The notes beneath the pieces are model-generated. The model saw nothing but the letters and a program-made list of their open reading frames with translations. It did no database searches and was not told where the DNA came from. Position numbers and translations under genes: made by a program. DNA of 64,000 nt from contig NZ_CP118611.1 in NCBI RefSeq assembly GCF_028993555.1, positions 421,001 through 485,000 of the forward strand, in the 5' to 3' direction. Position 1 is the first letter of the stretch. Every line of letters starts with the position of its first letter. Of the stretch, positions 7,601 through 15,966 are shown one piece after another. Source of the DNA: Ensifer adhaerens (GTDB lineage Bacteria > Pseudomonadota > Alphaproteobacteria > Rhizobiales > Rhizobiaceae).

Positions 7601-9082
7601 TTAGTCGATGGTGGCGGGCATGTCGGTTTCGTCGCGGCCGCGCAGTGGCTTCTCCGGCATCCGATAGAACATCGCGAACGACATAATCATCGCCGCAGTG
7701 CACGCTGCGAAAATATAGCTGAAGGGCAATGCCGACGCGGTCGTCGCACTGATCGTCTGGATGGCTTCGCCACCCAGTGGCAGGCCATTGCCGAGCGCGA
7801 TTGCGCCGAGGATCGCGACACCCAGGGCACCCCCGAGCGATCGCAGGAAGGTCAGGACGCCGGTTGCAACGCCGAGATGCGCCTGGTCGACGGCGTTTTG
7901 TACGGAAATGGTCGCGACCGGAAACGTCATGCCGGAGCCGAAGCCTGCCCCCGAGGTCAACAGCACCAGCGTCGGCAAGGTTGTTCGTCCGGCGAGAGCC
8001 GCGAGCGCCGCCAGACAGAGGAAGCTCAAGGTGCTTCCGACGAGTGCCATTCGCTTGTAGTGGACGAGGCGCGGTATCGTCCGTCCACTGGTCGTTGCCC
8101 CGAACACAGTGCCGAGCAACAGGCCGAGCATGATCAGCCCCGAGCCGCCGGCGGTGAGGCCGTGGAACGACTGCGCATAGACCGGCAGATAGACCGAAAG
8201 ACCGACATTGGCGCCCTGTGCCAGAAACATCGCCAAGGTTCCGAAACGCACGATCGGATTGCCGAGCACCTCGAGCGAAATCAGAGGTTCGGTCACGCGC
8301 CGAAGGCGCCAGGCAAAGGCGCCCCACAGAAGCGCCGAACAGCCGAGCAAACCGGCGATCGCGGGCGAAAGCCATGCATAGCGGCTGCCGCCCCAATTCA
8401 GCGCCAGCAGCAGAAGCGCGGTTGCGGCAACGAGCAACGTGGCGCCTGCGCCATCGATCCGGTGCGCCCTGGTTATGACAGGCAGTTTCTTCAACGGATT
8501 GTTGATGATCGCCAGCGCCGCAAGGCTGAGCGGGATGTTGATCCAGAAAATCAGCGACCAGTGGAGATGCTCGGCGAAGGTGCCGCCCAGAAGCGGCCCG
8601 GCGATGCTTGCCACCGCCCATGTCCCTGAAATCCAGGCGGCATAGCGCGCGCGTTCACGCGGGGGCACGAGGTCGCCGATCACCGTTTGCGAGAGGGCGA
8701 AGAGACCGCCGCCGCCCAGGCCCTGAACCGCGCGACCGAGGATCAGCGTCAGCATGTTCGGCGCCAGCGCGCTTATCAGTGATCCCGCAAGAAAGATGAT
8801 CACCGCGGCAAAGATCGTCGGTCGTCGCCCGTGGATATCGGAGATCTTGCCGTAGAGGGGAGCCATGGCCGTCGCGGTCAGGAGATAGGCTGTCACGACC
8901 CAAGGCAGATAATCGCTGTGCCCGAGGGCTTTGCCGATCGTGGGCATGGCGGGCGCCACGATCGTCTGGTCGAGTGCGGCCAGAAGCATCGCGAGAAGGA
9001 CACCCCCGATGATGACGTTCTTTTCCGGCTCCGAGAGAGAGGGCGCCGTTGCGGTTTCATTCGGGTGACGTATCTCGTTCAT
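7601..9082 (-). CDS. MFS exporter, DHA2 family (14 TM, EmrB/QacA type)
   Basis: A 493-residue polytopic transporter. The first helix holds LDQTIVAPAMPTIG (motif D1 of the 14-helix drug:H+ antiporters); the loop after helix 2 has GKISDIHGRRP (motif A); and the motif C-like run GTWAVASIAGPLLGG is at about residues 152-166. About 14 hydrophobic segments are visible. It should export drugs or other hydrophobic compounds across the inner membrane with protons. No membrane-fusion partner (EmrA-like) or regulator sits next to it, so the substrate is open. Start is the ATG at 9082. Confidence 0.88.
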   Translation of the reverse strand: MNEIRHPNETATAPSLSEPEKNVIIGGVLLAMLLAALDQTIVAPAMPTIGKALGHSDYLPWVVTAYLLTATAMAPLYGKISDIHGRRPTIFAAVIIFLAGSLISALAPNMLTLILGRAVQGLGGGGLFALSQTVIGDLVPPRERARYAAWISGTWAVASIAGPLLGGTFAEHLHWSLIFWINIPLSLAALAIINNPLKKLPVITRAHRIDGAGATLLVAATALLLLALNWGGSRYAWLSPAIAGLLGCSALLWGAFAWRLRRVTEPLISLEVLGNPIVRFGTLAMFLAQGANVGLSVYLPVYAQSFHGLTAGGSGLIMLGLLLGTVFGATTSGRTIPRLVHYKRMALVGSTLSFLCLAALAALAGRTTLPTLVLLTSGAGFGSGMTFPVATISVQNAVDQAHLGVATGVLTFLRSLGGALGVAILGAIALGNGLPLGGEAIQTISATTASALPFSYIFAACTAAMIMSFAMFYRMPEKPLRGRDETDMPATID

Positions 9083-9270
9083 GCAAGCGGTCCGATGCAG
9101 TCATTTCCACTTTGACGAGCGGCATTCAGTATGCTTGGGCGCGCGTTAGTCAACCGTCCGAGTGACCGGGCGCTTCCACGCCCCCTGATGATCGGGGTAA
9201 GTCGAGCGGGGCCGATCGAGCCGCTTCGTGAGCTGGCCTGGCAGGCGTGGAGAACTGCGGCGCGCCCGGG

Positions 9271-10254
9271 CTAGGTGCTTCGGTGTCGCGCCATCAGCTT
9301 GGCCTGAAGCACGACCACGACGAGCAGGAAGGCGCCGCGGATGACCGATTGCCAATAGGCCGAAAGCGAGATCCAGCCGAGGCCGTTTTCGAAGTTCAGG
9401 ATGTTGAACACCATGGCCAGCAACAATGCCCCGGCCAAAGTGGCGCCAACCGAACCCGATCCGCCTGACAGCAGCGTGCCCCCGACGACGACGGAGGCGA
9501 TCGCGAACAATTCCCAGCCGACGCCTTCGGTCGGTTGGCCCGCACCGAACTGCGAGGCGAGGATGACGCCGGCAAGACCGGCGAGCGTGCCCGAGGCGAG
9601 GTAGACGCCGGCAAGCGCGCGCTCGACCTTCAGGCCCATGAGGCCGGCGGTCGCCTCGCCGTCGCCGATCGCCAGGATATGGCGGCCGATCGGAAGCTTT
9701 TCGAGCACGAGCCAGCCGAGGATGTAAGCCCCAAGCGCGATCCAGGCGGGGATCGGAAAACCGAGGAAATCGTCCTGCCCGATCACGGTGAAACCTGTGT
9801 CGTAGGAGACGGAGACCGACTGGTTGTCGGCAAGCAAAAGGCCGGTGCCGTAGGCGGCCAGCATGGTCGCGAGCGTGGCGATGAAAGGCTGGATGCGCAT
9901 CTTGGTGATGATGAAGCCGTTGAGCCCGCCGACCGCGAAGCCGGCCGCCATGCCGCCTATGAGCCCTGCCGCCCAATGATAGGGCGACAGCAGTGCCGCC
10001 ACAACGCTCGCCATCGCCGCAGTGCCGCCGACCGAAAGGTCAATGCCGCCCGTGATGATGACGAAGGCCATGCCGAGCGCGATCAACGCGAACATCGAGT
10101 TGTAGCGTAGGAAACTCAGGATGTTGTAGGGCGACAGGAAGTTGTCGTAGCGCAGCGCCCCGAAAAGAATGAGGCCGGCAAGCGCCAGGATGACGCCGAG
10201 CCGGGCGAGATCGCCGGCGTTCTTGACCAGGAAGAGGCGAAGGATCGTTTGCAT
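9271..10254 (-). CDS. yjfF: Sugar ABC transporter permease (RbsC family; YjfF-like)
   Basis: A 327-residue RbsC-type permease with eight to ten hydrophobic helices. The signature TGGIDLSVGGTAAM is at residues about 68-81, and a cytosolic coupling region has LPIGRHILAIGDGEATAGLMG. It is the last gene of the transporter, 11 bp after the other permease. Having two different permeases matches the galactofuranose transporter YtfQRT-YjfF, so they likely form a heterodimeric inner-membrane channel. Which permease equals YtfT and which YjfF is assigned by order only. Confidence 0.85.
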   Translation of the reverse strand: MQTILRLFLVKNAGDLARLGVILALAGLILFGALRYDNFLSPYNILSFLRYNSMFALIALGMAFVIITGGIDLSVGGTAAMASVVAALLSPYHWAAGLIGGMAAGFAVGGLNGFIITKMRIQPFIATLATMLAAYGTGLLLADNQSVSVSYDTGFTVIGQDDFLGFPIPAWIALGAYILGWLVLEKLPIGRHILAIGDGEATAGLMGLKVERALAGVYLASGTLAGLAGVILASQFGAGQPTEGVGWELFAIASVVVGGTLLSGGSGSVGATLAGALLLAMVFNILNFENGLGWISLSAYWQSVIRGAFLLVVVVLQAKLMARHRST

Positions 10255-10265
10255 CGTGGTCGCCT

Positions 10266-11276
10266 CTAATGCCTTCCGGCGCGTTGCTGGATGAAGACGG
10301 CGGTGACGATCAGTCCGGCCTTGACGATGAGGGCGGCCGCGTCGGGCACGCCATTGGCAAGCAGCGTGTAGCGCACCAGCTGGATGACGAGGGCGCCGAG
10401 CACGGTGCCGACGATGTTGGCCCGTCCGCCCGTCAGCAGTGTTCCACCGACGGCGACGGCGGCAATGGCGTCGAGCTCCATACCAAGGCCGACGAGGTTC
10501 GCGTCGCTGGCCGAATTGCGGGCGACGACGATGAGGCCGGCGATGCCGGCAAGCGCGCCGCTCACCATGTAGACAAAGAGCTTGACCCGTTTCACCGGCA
10601 CCCCGGCGAGCCGTGCCGCCTTCTCGTTGCCGCCGACGGCGATGATCTGCCGGCCGATGACTGTGTAGCGGATCATCGCCCAGGCCGCCGCGGCGACGGC
10701 GATCATCAGCACAACCTGCGCCGGTATGCCGGCGATGCGCCCGAGCGCGATGAACTGAAAGCCCTCGTTCTTGAAGACCTGCAGATTGCCGTTGGTCATC
10801 ACCTGGGCGATGCCGCGACCGGCGATGAAGAGTACCAGGGTGGCGATGATCGGCTGGATCGAAAAGCGGGTGACGAGGAAACCGTTGAAAAGGCCGAACA
10901 GGCCGGCGACCACCACCGGCAAGAGGAAGGCGAGTGCCACCGCAATCCCCATGCTATCGACCTGCCAGAACTGACCCATGAAGATCATCGGCGCCAGCGC
11001 TCCGGCAATCGCCATCAACGAGCCGACGGAAAGGTCGATGCCACCGGTGGCGATGACCAGCGTCATGCCGGTCGCGACGATGACGATGGTCGCGACTTGC
11101 GTCAGGTTCACGTTCAGCGTCTGCAAGGAGAGAAAGTTGGGTGTGACGACGACGTTGAAGAGGATCAGTGCAAGAAAGGCAACGAAGGTGCCGTAGCGGC
11201 TTGCGAGGGTCAAAAGTCGACTGCTGGAAGAAAGGGCACCGGATGGTTGCGGAGCGGGGGTCTCGATCGTCGTCAT
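10266..11276 (-). CDS. ytfT: Sugar ABC transporter permease (RbsC family; YtfT-like)
   Basis: A 336-residue RbsC-type permease: a polar N-terminal extension of about 25 residues, then multiple helices. ATGGIDLSVGSLMAI is the family signature; VIGRQIIAVGGNEKAARLAG is the EAA-like loop that contacts the ATPase; and GGTLLTGGRANIVGT follows in the C-terminal half. It starts 1 bp after the ATPase stop, so the two are probably translated together. Product sits in the inner membrane. Confidence 0.87.
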   Translation of the reverse strand: MTTIETPAPQPSGALSSSSRLLTLASRYGTFVAFLALILFNVVVTPNFLSLQTLNVNLTQVATIVIVATGMTLVIATGGIDLSVGSLMAIAGALAPMIFMGQFWQVDSMGIAVALAFLLPVVVAGLFGLFNGFLVTRFSIQPIIATLVLFIAGRGIAQVMTNGNLQVFKNEGFQFIALGRIAGIPAQVVLMIAVAAAAWAMIRYTVIGRQIIAVGGNEKAARLAGVPVKRVKLFVYMVSGALAGIAGLIVVARNSASDANLVGLGMELDAIAAVAVGGTLLTGGRANIVGTVLGALVIQLVRYTLLANGVPDAAALIVKAGLIVTAVFIQQRAGRH

Positions 11277-11277
11277 G

Positions 11278-12768
11278 TCATTCCACCTGATGGGCCATGG
11301 CAGCGAGCAGCGCCGTCTCGCTCAAATCCTCACGCGGCAGGGTGGCGACCGACGTGCCGTCGCTCAAGACCGTCACGCGGTCGGCGGCGGCGAGAAGCTC
11401 CTCGAGTTCCGATGAAATCATCAGCACGCTCAAGCCTTCGTCGGCGAGGTTGCGCAGGAGTTTCAGGATTTCCGATTTGGCGCCGATATCGATGCCGCGC
11501 GTCGGTTCGTCGACGATCAGCACCCGTGGATCGGTGGCAAGCCAGCGCGCGAGCAGGACCTTCTGCTGGTTGCCACCGGAGAGCTCCTTGATCGGCTGAT
11601 CTGGGGAGGCGCATTTGACGCCGAGGGCGCGGATATAGCGGGTGACGATCTCATCCTGCCGTGCACGGTCGACGATGCCTGCTCGCTTGAGCTTAGGCAG
11701 AAGAGCGAGCGTCATGTTCTCGCGGATGCTCATGTCGGGCACGATGCCGTCGATCTTTCGGTCTTCGGAAACGAGACCGATCCCGTCGGCGATCGCATCC
11801 GCCGGTTCGCGGTAGGCGCGCTCCTGCCCCTGCATGCGGATCGCGCCGCGCTCCATCTTGTCGGCACCGAAGATCAGGCGCGCCGTTTCCGTGCGGCCGG
11901 AGCCGAGCAAGCCTGCAAGGCCCGAGATCTCGCCCTCACGCACGGCAAGGCTGACGTCGCGCACGCGCACGCCGGCGCCCGCCTTGTCGAGTTCAAGGCG
12001 GATGGGCCGCTGCAGCGCGTTGTCGTTGGGTGCCATCGCCTGAAAGGCGGCAAGCTCCTTGCCGAGCATGTGGCGCACCAAGGCCATCTTCGGCATGTCC
12101 GCCATCGGGCTTTTGGCCACGGTCTGCCCGTCACGCATGATCGTCACGCGGTCGCAGATTTCATAGAGTTCATCGAGCCGGTGGCCGATGAAGATGACGG
12201 CGACGCCGGAGCGTTTCAGCGTGCGGATGGTTTCGAAGAGGATGGCGACTTCGCGCTCATCAAGCGAGGAGGTGGGCTCGTCCATGATGACGAGGCGGGC
12301 GCTCTGCGTCACGGCACGGGCGATCGCCACCATCTGCCGTGTCGCCGCATCGAAATGCGCGACGGGACGGTCGACGTCGATTGTAAGGTTGAAGGTCTTG
12401 AGCACGGATTTGGCACCGTGTCGCATTGCGCCTTGGTCGATCATGCCGAAGCGCTTCGGCTCGCGGGAGAGATAGATGTTCTCCGCCACGGAGCGCTGTG
12501 GGGCGAGATTGATTTCCTGGTAGATGGTGGCTATGCCTGCCGCCTGTGCCTGCGCGGGCATCGAGAAATCGACGTCCCGGCCGTTTAAGGCGATGTTGCC
12601 TTCATCACGACGATAGACCCCGGTCAGGATCTTGATGAGCGTCGATTTGCCGGCGCCGTTCTGGCCGACGAGCGCCATGACCTCTGCCGGCTCGACCTCG
12701 AGCGACGCGGATTTCAATGCCGGCACGCCGGCGAACGCCTTGGAAATGCCCTGCATGGACAGAAGCAT
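11278..12768 (-). CDS. ytfR: Sugar ABC transporter ATPase, tandem domains (YtfR/RbsA-like)
   Basis: A 496-residue protein made of two ABC domains. The first has Walker A GQNGAGKST near residue 35 and Walker B LVIMDEPTSSLD; the second has a degenerate Walker A (LLGSGRTETAR), ELSGGNQQKV as signature and a second Walker B LIVDEPTRGID. One degenerate site is normal for RbsA-like ATPases. It powers uptake through the two permeases from the cytosolic side. The ATG at 12768 is chosen over one at 12792 because GGGAGGAG lies 4-5 nt upstream. A terminator-like hairpin separates it from the binding-protein gene. Confidence 0.9.
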   Translation of the reverse strand: MLLSMQGISKAFAGVPALKSASLEVEPAEVMALVGQNGAGKSTLIKILTGVYRRDEGNIALNGRDVDFSMPAQAQAAGIATIYQEINLAPQRSVAENIYLSREPKRFGMIDQGAMRHGAKSVLKTFNLTIDVDRPVAHFDAATRQMVAIARAVTQSARLVIMDEPTSSLDEREVAILFETIRTLKRSGVAVIFIGHRLDELYEICDRVTIMRDGQTVAKSPMADMPKMALVRHMLGKELAAFQAMAPNDNALQRPIRLELDKAGAGVRVRDVSLAVREGEISGLAGLLGSGRTETARLIFGADKMERGAIRMQGQERAYREPADAIADGIGLVSEDRKIDGIVPDMSIRENMTLALLPKLKRAGIVDRARQDEIVTRYIRALGVKCASPDQPIKELSGGNQQKVLLARWLATDPRVLIVDEPTRGIDIGAKSEILKLLRNLADEGLSVLMISSELEELLAAADRVTVLSDGTSVATLPREDLSETALLAAMAHQVE

Positions 12769-12866
12769 GGGTCTCCTCCCTATCTCTGCCATCCGCCGCC
12801 CCTGGGGTGGGCGCCATCAGCCTACACGTGAACGGGCCGAAGGTCATGCCTGGCCCTGTCGCGGTC

Positions 12867-12902
12867 AAAAAACCGGCCGATACGGTTGTTCCGATCGGCC
12901 GG
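12867..12902 (-). terminator. Intra-operon terminator/attenuator between ytfQ and ytfR
   Basis: On the minus strand a perfect 9-bp GC-rich stem (12894-12902 pairs with 12873-12881) around a 12-nt loop is followed by six T residues, a textbook intrinsic terminator. It lies just after the binding-protein stop, so only part of transcription should continue into the ATPase and permeases. Confidence 0.8.
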
Positions 12903-12922
12903 CATAGGCTCGGGAGATGCTC

Positions 12923-13903
12923 TTAGTAGGCGTTGGCGAGTTCCGCGGCCGCATTGGATGCGTCGTAGAACTTGTCGTCGTTGATGAGCTTCGGCTCGAT
13001 CGTTTCGCCCTTGGCATAACGCACCATCGTCTCGAATGCCTTGGGCCCGAAGCGCGGGTTGCACTCGACGACCGCGGCGATCTTGCCGTCGACGACAGCC
13101 TGCACGGCTTCCTTGCCGCCGTCGATCGAGAGCACAAGCACGTCCTTGCCCGGCACCTTGCCAGCGGCTTCAAGTGCGGCGATGGCACCGATCGCCATTT
13201 CGTCGTTGTGCGCATAGATCACGTCTGCGTCGGGATGCGCCTGCAGCAGGGCTTCGGCCACCTGGCGGCCCTTGTCGCGGGCAAAGTCGCCGGTTTGCGA
13301 GGCGACGATCTCGAAGCCGCCGGCCGCCTTGATCGCGTCGTCAAAGCCCTTCTTGCGGTCGTTGGCGGGCGAGGACCCCGTGGTGCCTTCCAGTTCGATG
13401 ATCTTCGACTTGCCGTTGGCGTTCTTGGCCAGCCATTCGGCGACGCGCTTTCCTTCTTCGACGAAGTTCGAGCCGATGAAGGTCAGATAGTCTTCGCCGG
13501 CCTTGGCAAGCGACGGGTCGACGGAACGGTCGAGCAGGATCACCGGAATACCCGCCTTCTTGGCGGCCATGACGGCGGGGATCAGCGGCTTTTCCTCGCG
13601 CGGCGCGAGGAAGATCACATCGACCCCTTGAGCAATCATCGAATTGACGTCGGCGACCTGTTTGGCAGCGGAGCCGGCAGCATCCGTATAGACGAGCTGG
13701 ATGCCGAGCTTTTCAGCCTCGGCCTTCATGCTGTTCGTCTGGGCGATGCGCCAGGGGTTGTTGGATTCGGTCTGCGCGAAGCCGACCTTGTATTTGTCCT
13801 TCTGCGCAAGCTTCGGCACTTCGGCGATTGCGATGCCTGCCATGGCGAGCGCGCCGACGGCCGTTGCCGCAAGCATGAAGGTGCGACGAGAAATCATGGT
13901 CAT
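12923..13903 (-). CDS. ytfQ: Sugar-binding periplasmic protein (YtfQ-like, galactofuranose type)
   Basis: A 326-residue periplasmic-binding protein of the RbsB/pentose family with a Tat-like or Sec signal (MTMISRRTFMLAATAVGAL, cleavage after about residue 27). The mature part follows the YtfQ pattern closely: VGFAQTESNNPWRIAQTN, QGVDVIFLAPREEK, LLDRSVD, ELEGTTGSSPANDRKKGF, SQTGDFARDKG and YAHNDEMAIGA. Those motifs and the two-permease system point to a furanose or pyranose hexose such as galactofuranose. The twin-arginine-like SRRTFM could mean folded export. It is the first gene of the operon. Confidence 0.88.
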   Translation of the reverse strand: MTMISRRTFMLAATAVGALAMAGIAIAEVPKLAQKDKYKVGFAQTESNNPWRIAQTNSMKAEAEKLGIQLVYTDAAGSAAKQVADVNSMIAQGVDVIFLAPREEKPLIPAVMAAKKAGIPVILLDRSVDPSLAKAGEDYLTFIGSNFVEEGKRVAEWLAKNANGKSKIIELEGTTGSSPANDRKKGFDDAIKAAGGFEIVASQTGDFARDKGRQVAEALLQAHPDADVIYAHNDEMAIGAIAALEAAGKVPGKDVLVLSIDGGKEAVQAVVDGKIAAVVECNPRFGPKAFETMVRYAKGETIEPKLINDDKFYDASNAAAELANAY

Positions 13904-13983
13904 AATCGGGTTCTCCTCCCAGATTGGCCGGTGCTCCTCTACCGGACATGAGCGTTTTTGCGCTTCACATCTACAAATCTTGC

Positions 13984-13998
13984 GCTAATAATATTAGC
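13984..13998. promoter_or_regulatory. Candidate LacI-family operator
   Basis: Perfect inverted repeat GCTAAT-AAT-ATTAGC midway in the 171-bp spacer between divergent ytfQ and the LacI-type gene; flanking TTGC and CAA extend the dyad. Position fits control of both promoters. Confidence 0.5.
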
Positions 13999-14074
13999 AG
14001 TCAAGGCCAAAAATTATGAGCACTTGCAAAAGCCCGTGTGCAGTGCAATGCACGTTTGAGGGTGGAGAATAAGC

Positions 14075-15166
14075 ATGGCCAAGGGCAACGGGCGGATTCG
14101 GGATGGAAAGGGCGAAGGACGCCCGACGATGACGGATGTCGCCAGGATCGCTGGTGTTTCCCAGTCAAGCGTCTCTCTGGTGCTCAATGAAATGTCGGGT
14201 TCGCGCATCTCGCCGGAAACGCAGCAGAAGGTGCGCGAGGCTGCTCATAAAATCGGTTATAAATTGCCGGCCACCCGGGGCGCGGTTGCCGCGGCCCCCG
14301 CCGTCGAAAAAGATACGATCGCCTTCATCGTCGACGAAATCTCGACCAGCCCGCACCCGGTCGTCAGCCTGGACGGCATTCGCGACTATGCCTTTGAGCA
14401 GGGCATGCTGGTCTCGGCCCATGTGACCCGCTCCAACCCGGAGCTCGAACAGGCGGTGCTGCGCTCGGTGCTTCGGGATCCCTCGATCGCCGGCGTCATC
14501 TACGCGACGATCTTCACCCGCAAGGTGGCGGTGCCCGAGGCGCTGGCGCCGCTTCCGACCGTGCTTCTCAATTGCTACTGCGAGCCGCGCCAGCATGTGG
14601 CCGTCGTACCGGGCGAAGTCGCCGGTGGTTTTACCGCCACGGCACATCTGACAGCGCTCGGCCACAAGCGTATCGGCTTCATCAATGGCGAAAGCTGGAT
14701 GGACGCGGCCGTCGATCGCCTGAAAGGCTACAAGCAGGCGCTCGCTTCTGCCGACATCGCCTTCGATGCGGCGCTTGTGCGCGACGGTGACTGGCTGCCG
14801 CTGCGCGGTTACGAGGCCGGGCTGGAATTGCTCTCCATGCCAAACCCGCCGACCGCCATCTTTTGCGGCAACGATCTGATGGCGATCGGTGTCATGGAGG
14901 CGGCGCAAGAGAAGGGCCTGCGCGTGCCCGCCGATCTCTCGGTCATGGGCTACGACGACCAGGAGCTGGCGCGCTATACCCATCCGCCGCTCTCGACACT
15001 GGTGCTGCCCAATTACGAGATGGGACAGAGGGCGGCCGAGATCTTGATCGACATGGCAATCCACGGAAAACACATGCGCCCGATGACCATAAAGGTCGAC
15101 GGGCCGCTGGTGGTTCGTGAAACAACCTCCGGCTGGCCCGCCCGGGCCTCTCATCGAACGCGATAA
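14075..15166 (+). CDS. LacI-family transcriptional regulator of the sugar transporter
   Basis: A 363-residue LacI-type regulator. After a basic 15-residue lead comes the helix-turn-helix and hinge: TMTDVARIAGVSQSSVSLVL at residues about 18-37 and SPETQQKVREAAHKIGYK at about 46-63. The sugar-binding region runs from about 82 to the end, with FCGNDLMAIGVMEAAQEKGL and SVMGYDDQELARYTHPPLST as family signatures. It is divergent from the YtfQ-type binding-protein gene and should repress the transporter until its sugar binds. GGTGGAG precedes the ATG. Confidence 0.88.
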   Translation: MAKGNGRIRDGKGEGRPTMTDVARIAGVSQSSVSLVLNEMSGSRISPETQQKVREAAHKIGYKLPATRGAVAAAPAVEKDTIAFIVDEISTSPHPVVSLDGIRDYAFEQGMLVSAHVTRSNPELEQAVLRSVLRDPSIAGVIYATIFTRKVAVPEALAPLPTVLLNCYCEPRQHVAVVPGEVAGGFTATAHLTALGHKRIGFINGESWMDAAVDRLKGYKQALASADIAFDAALVRDGDWLPLRGYEAGLELLSMPNPPTAIFCGNDLMAIGVMEAAQEKGLRVPADLSVMGYDDQELARYTHPPLSTLVLPNYEMGQRAAEILIDMAIHGKHMRPMTIKVDGPLVVRETTSGWPARASHRTR

Positions 15167-15197
15167 GCTGGCGATTTCCAGAAACGCGTGCGGAACG

Positions 15198-15929
15198 TCA
15201 GGCTTGCGCGTTTTCGGCATAGGCCATGTGGTAGGCCTCGCTCAAAGCCTCTTCTAGTGAGCGACTCGATCGATACGGAGAAAGCGTCTCGGGCCGCGCG
15301 ACGCCGTGCGGCAAGCGCGAACAGGGTTCAGGCGCGCCAAGAACGGTGTGCACGGGAAGGCGCTCCGCATAAACAGGAAGATCGTAGTCCTCCTCATCGT
15401 CGGCGATACCCTTGGCCCTGATTTTCGCCGAGGCCCGTTCGATTTCCATGACGATGACCGCGGTCGCCTTGACTTCCTGAGCGGTGTTCGGACGCAGCGT
15501 CGCGGTACGGTCTGGAAAGAACCGGTCCACCATCATCGTCAGAGCGCGCAGTTTCTCCTCCTGATCCTCGACCAGACGAGCGGTTCCGAAAGCCATGACC
15601 GAGCGGTAATCAGCAGAATGGTTGAAGCCGGAACGGGCAAGCACGAGGCTGTCGAGGTGTGTGACCGTCAGGCAGGCCGGTTCGCCGGCCGACAGGTTGC
15701 GCAGCATGCGGCTGGCGCTGCTGCCGTGCCAGTAGAGGTGACGCCCTTCTCGCCAGAAGAGCGTCGGCGTGCAGAAGGGTTGGCCGTCGATGACATAGGC
15801 GACATGGGCGAGTGCCGCGGCATCGAGCAGCCTGTGCACGGTCACGTGGTCGTAGAAGCCGCGATCATGGCGGCGCTTGACGCGGTTGACCCTATCGACG
15901 GGGTAGGCGGGAGTGGGATGTTCGGTCAC
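15198..15929 (-). CDS. Pyridoxamine-phosphate-oxidase-like flavin-binding protein
   Basis: A 243-residue protein of the FMN-binding split-barrel superfamily. Recognisable segments are AHVAYVIDGQPFCTPTLFWR at about residues 41-60, the HGSSASRML nucleotide-phosphate contact and HSADYRSVMAFGTARLV. Proteins like this bind FMN, F420 or haem; true PNPOx activity is not shown. The start is GTG at 15929 with AAAGGAA ahead. It is divergent from a MocR-type regulator whose class usually controls B6-related genes, so a vitamin B6 or aminated-metabolite link is a fair guess. Confidence 0.78.
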   Translation of the reverse strand: MTEHPTPAYPVDRVNRVKRRHDRGFYDHVTVHRLLDAAALAHVAYVIDGQPFCTPTLFWREGRHLYWHGSSASRMLRNLSAGEPACLTVTHLDSLVLARSGFNHSADYRSVMAFGTARLVEDQEEKLRALTMMVDRFFPDRTATLRPNTAQEVKATAVIVMEIERASAKIRAKGIADDEEDYDLPVYAERLPVHTVLGAPEPCSRLPHGVARPETLSPYRSSRSLEEALSEAYHMAYAENAQA

Positions 15930-15966
15930 GGCTGGTTCCTTTCAGGCTTGCATCCTGAAGGTTCGC

